DNA from: Mucilaginibacter sp.
GTDB lineage: Bacteria > Bacteroidota > Bacteroidia > Sphingobacteriales > Sphingobacteriaceae
Length of the DNA: 8,666 nt
Assembly: GCA_014376655.1 (NCBI GenBank)
Contig: JACMRC010000397.1
Coordinates: 1 to 8,666, forward strand
Reading direction: 5' to 3'
A program made the position numbers and the translations under genes. The notes under the pieces were generated by a model, which saw only the letters and a list, made by a program, of their open reading frames with translations, was not told the origin of the DNA and made no database searches. Positions 5,917-8,666 of this stretch are shown here, piece by piece. Numbering within the stretch: the stretch's first letter is position 1; the number at the start of each line of letters is the position of its first letter.

Positions 5917-8169
5917 TTATTTCTTAACTGCGTTTATATTAGGCAGATCATTTTTACCTTTTAAATACTTCTCCAGGTATTGAAAGTTTAAGGTCTGTAT
6001 CAAAACATAGCTTGAAAGGTCGTAAGCCGCTCCGTGTGCGCCTTTAGGGTAAATCCTAAGGTCAACATCCTTCCCCGCCTCGGCAAACGCCGTAAGCATT
6101 TGCATGGTATTAGCCGGGTGCACATTATCATCGCTCATGGAATGGATATATAACAAATGATCCTGCAGATTTTTGGCAAGTGGCATAGTCGAGCTTGCAT
6201 CATACCCTGTTTTATTTTCTTGAGCAAGGCCCATATAACGCTCGGTATAAATATTATCATACAAACGCCAATCGGTTACTGCCGAATTAGCCATACCTGC
6301 CTTAAATACGCCCGGATAGGTAAGCAGCGTATAAAGCGTAGCGTAACCGCCGTAGCTGGTGCCCATTATGGCCATATTGCCTTTATCAACAAACGGAAGT
6401 ATGTTCAAATAAAGTGCTGTTTCGGCAAAATCACGGCTCTCGTATTTACCTAATTGCTTATAGCCTATCTTTAAAAATTTGCTGCCATAGTTAGATATGC
6501 CACGATTATTAACGTCGACAACAATATAACCGTTTTGAGCCAGCCATTGCTGCCAACCGTTTGCAGAGAATGAGTTATAAATTGAGTGCGACTCGGGCCC
6601 GCCATAAACCGTAAATACAACCGGGTATTTTTTTGACTGATCAAAATCAAATGGTTTTATCATGTAAGCATCTAACGTGACACCATCACTGGTTTTCACT
6701 TTAAATAGCTCCGGGGCACTGTAAGCATGAGTTTTAACAAAGGCAGATACAGCAGCGTTATCCTCCAGCATTTTTAGCTGTTTACCATTATCATCATATA
6801 AACCAACATGTGTAGGTGTTTTTATGTTGCTATAACTGTCTATATAATACTTCGTATCCGGCGACATATTGATGTTATGCTTACCGTCCACGTCGCTTAG
6901 TTTCTTTTTACCGGTGCCATCAAATTTTATACTATAAAGCTCTTGTGCCAGGCCCGATGACTCGGCCGATAAGTAATAAATGCTTTGCGTTTTAGGATTA
7001 ATGCCGTTTACTTTTATCAAATCCCAATCGCCTTTGGTAACTTGGTTTATCAGCTTACCATCATAGCTATAACGGTATATGTGGTAATAGCCAGAGCGAT
7101 CTGATACCCAGAAAAACTCTTTCGAATCTTTGGGGAAGTAAACCATATCATTTACATCAGTATAAAAGTCAAATATGGCTACCCAGGTTTTATTCTGTTC
7201 GTCTAAAACAACATGGTGTTCGCCGGTTTTTACATTGAAGAAATACAGCTTCATGTGGTTCTGCTCGCGGTTAAGCGTCATTACGGCTAAAACATTTGGG
7301 GTGCTTGTCCAATAAATACGCGGGATATAAAAATCGCCGGTTTCATCGGGCTTAAACCATACTTTTTTGCCGGTGGTTACATCGGCCACGCCAATTTTAA
7401 CTTTGGCATTTTCATCACCTACCAAGGGTACATGGAAGTTTACAGTTTCGCTATGATGGCCCTCAAAGTTGGTCATTTCAAAATTAGGCACTTTGCGCTC
7501 GTCAAACTGCCAGTAAGCTATATACTTATTATCTGGCGACCAGTTCCAGGCTTGCGGCTGGCCAAATTCTTCTTCGTACACCCAATCATAATGGCCGTTA
7601 AAAATGGCATTCTCGCCGGTCGCGTCATTGGTTAATTGTTTCTCTTTACCGGTAGCAAAATCATAAACAAACATATTGCCTTTACGCTCAATACCTACCT
7701 TTTTACCGTCAGGCGATAGCTCGGCTGTGCGGGCATCCTTAGCGGCTGATTTTAGTTGCTTGGTTTGCAGGTTGTAAACATAATAATCTGCTATACCCGA
7801 TTTACGGTATATGGGCCTAAAATCTGATTTAAAAACCAGGTTCTTAAAATCATGCGAGAACTGGAACGATTCGTAATCGAAAGGTTTTTTAGTATTCGGA
7901 AAAGCAAGTCCGGTTTTGGTAAATAACAACTCGTCTTTTAAAGTAGCAGGCTCCATGGTGGGTACTTCCTGGCCGGCTATGTATGAATATTTTTGCCCGC
8001 CATTTATCCAGTTAACACTTGCCGGGCCGCGTTTACCGCCAAGCCTGCCGCTTGCAAATATGGCATCGCTCAGGCTACTATATTCTGTTTTTTGTGCCTG
8101 TGCCGCAAAGGGGAAAACGCTTGTTAGCAAAAGCGCTACGCACATTAGTTGTGTAGTTATTCTTTTCAT
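5917..8169 (-). CDS. Dipeptidyl peptidase IV (S9B prolyl peptidase), secreted
   Basis: This serine exopeptidase releases X-Pro or X-Ala dipeptides from peptide N-termini in the periplasm. The protein has 750 residues, close to the usual length. The signal peptide is MKRITTQLMCVALLLTSVFP..., with cleavage likely after AQA (residue 25). Residues of about 100-455 form the DPP IV N-terminal beta-propeller (PF00930) and include DWVYEEEFG (195-203), where Glu200 and Glu201 match the pair that binds the substrate amino terminus. The alpha/beta-hydrolase domain (PF00326) carries VYGGP (Tyr522, oxyanion hole), GTSYGGY (nucleophile Ser605; Thr in place of the common Trp), SDDNVH (Asp680, Asn682) and GAHG (His712). 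The 75- and 32-residue gaps between the triad members fit the family. The gene seems monocistronic, with a promoter at 8188-8218. Physiological substrates are unknown; peptide scavenging is the usual inference. Confidence 0.95.
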   Translation of the reverse strand: MKRITTQLMCVALLLTSVFPFAAQAQKTEYSSLSDAIFASGRLGGKRGPASVNWINGGQKYSYIAGQEVPTMEPATLKDELLFTKTGLAFPNTKKPFDYESFQFSHDFKNLVFKSDFRPIYRKSGIADYYVYNLQTKQLKSAAKDARTAELSPDGKKVGIERKGNMFVYDFATGKEKQLTNDATGENAIFNGHYDWVYEEEFGQPQAWNWSPDNKYIAYWQFDERKVPNFEMTNFEGHHSETVNFHVPLVGDENAKVKIGVADVTTGKKVWFKPDETGDFYIPRIYWTSTPNVLAVMTLNREQNHMKLYFFNVKTGEHHVVLDEQNKTWVAIFDFYTDVNDMVYFPKDSKEFFWVSDRSGYYHIYRYSYDGKLINQVTKGDWDLIKVNGINPKTQSIYYLSAESSGLAQELYSIKFDGTGKKKLSDVDGKHNINMSPDTKYYIDSYSNIKTPTHVGLYDDNGKQLKMLEDNAAVSAFVKTHAYSAPELFKVKTSDGVTLDAYMIKPFDFDQSKKYPVVFTVYGGPESHSIYNSFSANGWQQWLAQNGYIVVDVNNRGISNYGSKFLKIGYKQLGKYESRDFAETALYLNILPFVDKGNMAIMGTSYGGYATLYTLLTYPGVFKAGMANSAVTDWRLYDNIYTERYMGLAQENKTGYDASSTMPLAKNLQDHLLYIHSMSDDNVHPANTMQMLTAFAEAGKDVDLRIYPKGAHGAAYDLSSYVLIQTLNFQYLEKYLKGKNDLPNINAVKK

Positions 8170-8174
8170 CTATG

Positions 8175-8218
8175 AAATCAGTTTGGATAAAGCTAACTGA
8201 TTTGCACCATTTGGGCAA
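8175..8218 (-). promoter_or_regulatory. Predicted DPP IV promoter with perfect 9-bp inverted repeat
   Basis: On the minus strand TTG (8218-8216), 20 bases and TAGCTTTA (8195-8188) fit the Bacteroidetes promoter with one mismatch in the -7 box, giving a start near 8182 and a leader of about 13 bases. AAATCAGTT (8175-8183) and AACTGATTT (8195-8203) form a perfect inverted repeat with an 11-base spacer. The half-site centres are 20 bp apart and the repeat brackets the -7 box and transcription start. This is where a dimeric repressor would sit. The regulator is unknown. Confidence 0.45.
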
Positions 8219-8666
8219 TAGCGAAATTACTTTTATAACTTTCCATTAGGCGGTTTGCTACCTAACCATCCGTCGGCGCAGGTTGGTCTTTTGCAAGGCA
8301 GGGCCTTAAAATTTAACCGGTAACGCTTTTTATCAACAACAACCGCTGCTGGATTTACTGGTTTGCCACCTTAATAACACCTAAATATCACACTATATCA
8401 CACCGTATCACAGTATATCACATCATAATCACACAGAATCACACTGTATCACAGCCTATCACACTATATCACAGTACTGTTTTTAACTTAAAACGCTGAA
8501 TATTAATACATTGACATGAAAAAACCGGATTTATACTTTTTAGGTTGAATTAATATGCCAAAAAAAGTATGAGTTTAGAAGCCTGGGGTTGGCCTTATAC
8601 AAAAATACCAAAAATAACGCGGAAATAAAATACCAGCTTCGGTATCACGATTGAATTTAACAAATC
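8204..8666. other. Gene-free interval at the right end
   Basis: No ORF with a credible start, length or family resemblance was found on either strand. The first part (8219-8380) is ordinary mixed sequence, less AT-rich than the rest. It has one 33-codon open stretch at 8222-8323 without an ATG and a 12-base imperfect direct repeat GGTTTGCYACCT at 8252 and 8360. The middle is the TCACA array described separately. The final 190 bases are very AT-rich and hold only ORFs of 5 to 19 codons. The next gene is presumably beyond the window, and its orientation cannot be told. Confidence 0.6.
8384..8474. repeat. Nine-unit 10-bp-phased TATCACA array
   Basis: TCACA occurs at 8388, 8398, 8408, 8418, 8429, 8439, 8449, 8459 and 8469. 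The spacings are 10, 10, 10, 11, 10, 10, 10 and 10. The unit consensus is NNTATCACAS, with variation in the first two and last bases. A 17-base segment, TATCACACTATATCACA, is repeated exactly at 8386-8402 and 8457-8473, near the two ends of the array. All units have the same orientation. The array ends in the palindrome ACAGTACTGT (8471-8480). It is about 215 bp upstream of the DPP IV start. The repeats are too short and have no unique spacers for CRISPR. Confidence 0.85.

Noticed and set aside
1472..8169. A hidden multi-gene system such as defence, secretion or biosynthesis
   Set aside because: The genes belong to unrelated housekeeping or envelope families, lie on alternating strands with terminators and separate promoters, and show no mobile-element context.
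8222..8323. 33-codon open stretch that might be a gene remnant
   Set aside because: No start codon, no recognisable family sequence, and the length is within chance.
8252..8371. Imperfect 12-base direct repeat GGTTTGCYACCT 108 bp apart
   Set aside because: Only two copies, with no terminal inverted repeats or gene between; likely chance.
8384..8474. Possible CRISPR array or cluster of CRP half-sites (TCACA)
   Set aside because: Units are 10 bp with no unique spacers, so it is not CRISPR. CRP sites need TGTGA paired with TCACA at 6-bp spacing, and here all copies point the same way.
8516..8628. Chain of short plus-strand ORFs (MKKPDLYFLG, MPKKV and a 19-codon ORF starting MSLEAWGWPY, the last two overlapping by ATGA)
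   Set aside because: Very AT-rich sequence, no promoter match or terminator, and lengths of 5 to 19 codons are expected by chance. A Trp-rich leader peptide is conceivable, but no downstream gene is visible to support it.
8630..8645. Small hairpin ATACC-AGCTTC-GGTAT with a T-rich tail on the minus strand
   Set aside because: A 5-bp stem is too weak to call a terminator, and no gene is visible upstream of it on that strand.

Overview
The window looks like chromosomal DNA from a member of the Bacteroidota, most likely the Sphingobacteriaceae (Mucilaginibacter/Pedobacter type). This rests on the protein families, which include a lipoprotein Omp85 of the TamL type, a Bacteroidetes-style DPP IV and a quinone-type PyrD. 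It is also supported by AT-rich, Shine-Dalgarno-poor leaders and by promoter boxes that fit the Bacteroidetes pattern TTG-N19/20-TAnnTTTG. The genus is inference; no 16S or marker search was possible.

Layout from left to right: the 3' end of pyrD (+) runs into a REPIN-like double palindrome. A short minus-strand unit follows, consisting of a promoter, tRNA-Cys(GCA), a 58-residue basic protein too short for most gene finders, and a Rho-independent terminator. Next comes a minus-strand SpoU/TrmH-family rRNA or tRNA 2'-O-methyltransferase. It is divergent from, and overlaps by 10 bp at the start codons, a large plus-strand TamL-like outer-membrane assembly protein that appears to begin with TTG. 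A minus-strand exported membrane protein of unknown function and a plus-strand DUF2147 protein share a divergent control region. YceI (-) and a secreted S9B dipeptidyl peptidase IV (-) follow as separate units. The last 497 bases contain no convincing gene. They hold the DPP IV promoter with a strict inverted repeat, and an array of nine TCACA motifs spaced at 10 bp.

The genes are mostly housekeeping or cell-envelope functions: pyrimidine synthesis, RNA modification, outer-membrane biogenesis and periplasmic proteins. They do not form one pathway. No transposase, phage gene, CRISPR or defence system is visible.

The more unusual content is between genes. Each of the six 3' ends of the long genes lies on or within a few bases of an inverted repeat, often made of short degenerate direct repeats. 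The tRNA-Cys and the 58-residue gene appear to share one transcript. The yceI and DPP IV promoters each carry a perfect palindrome or inverted repeat placed like an operator. The 10-bp-phased TCACA array upstream of the DPP IV gene is the least explained structure.
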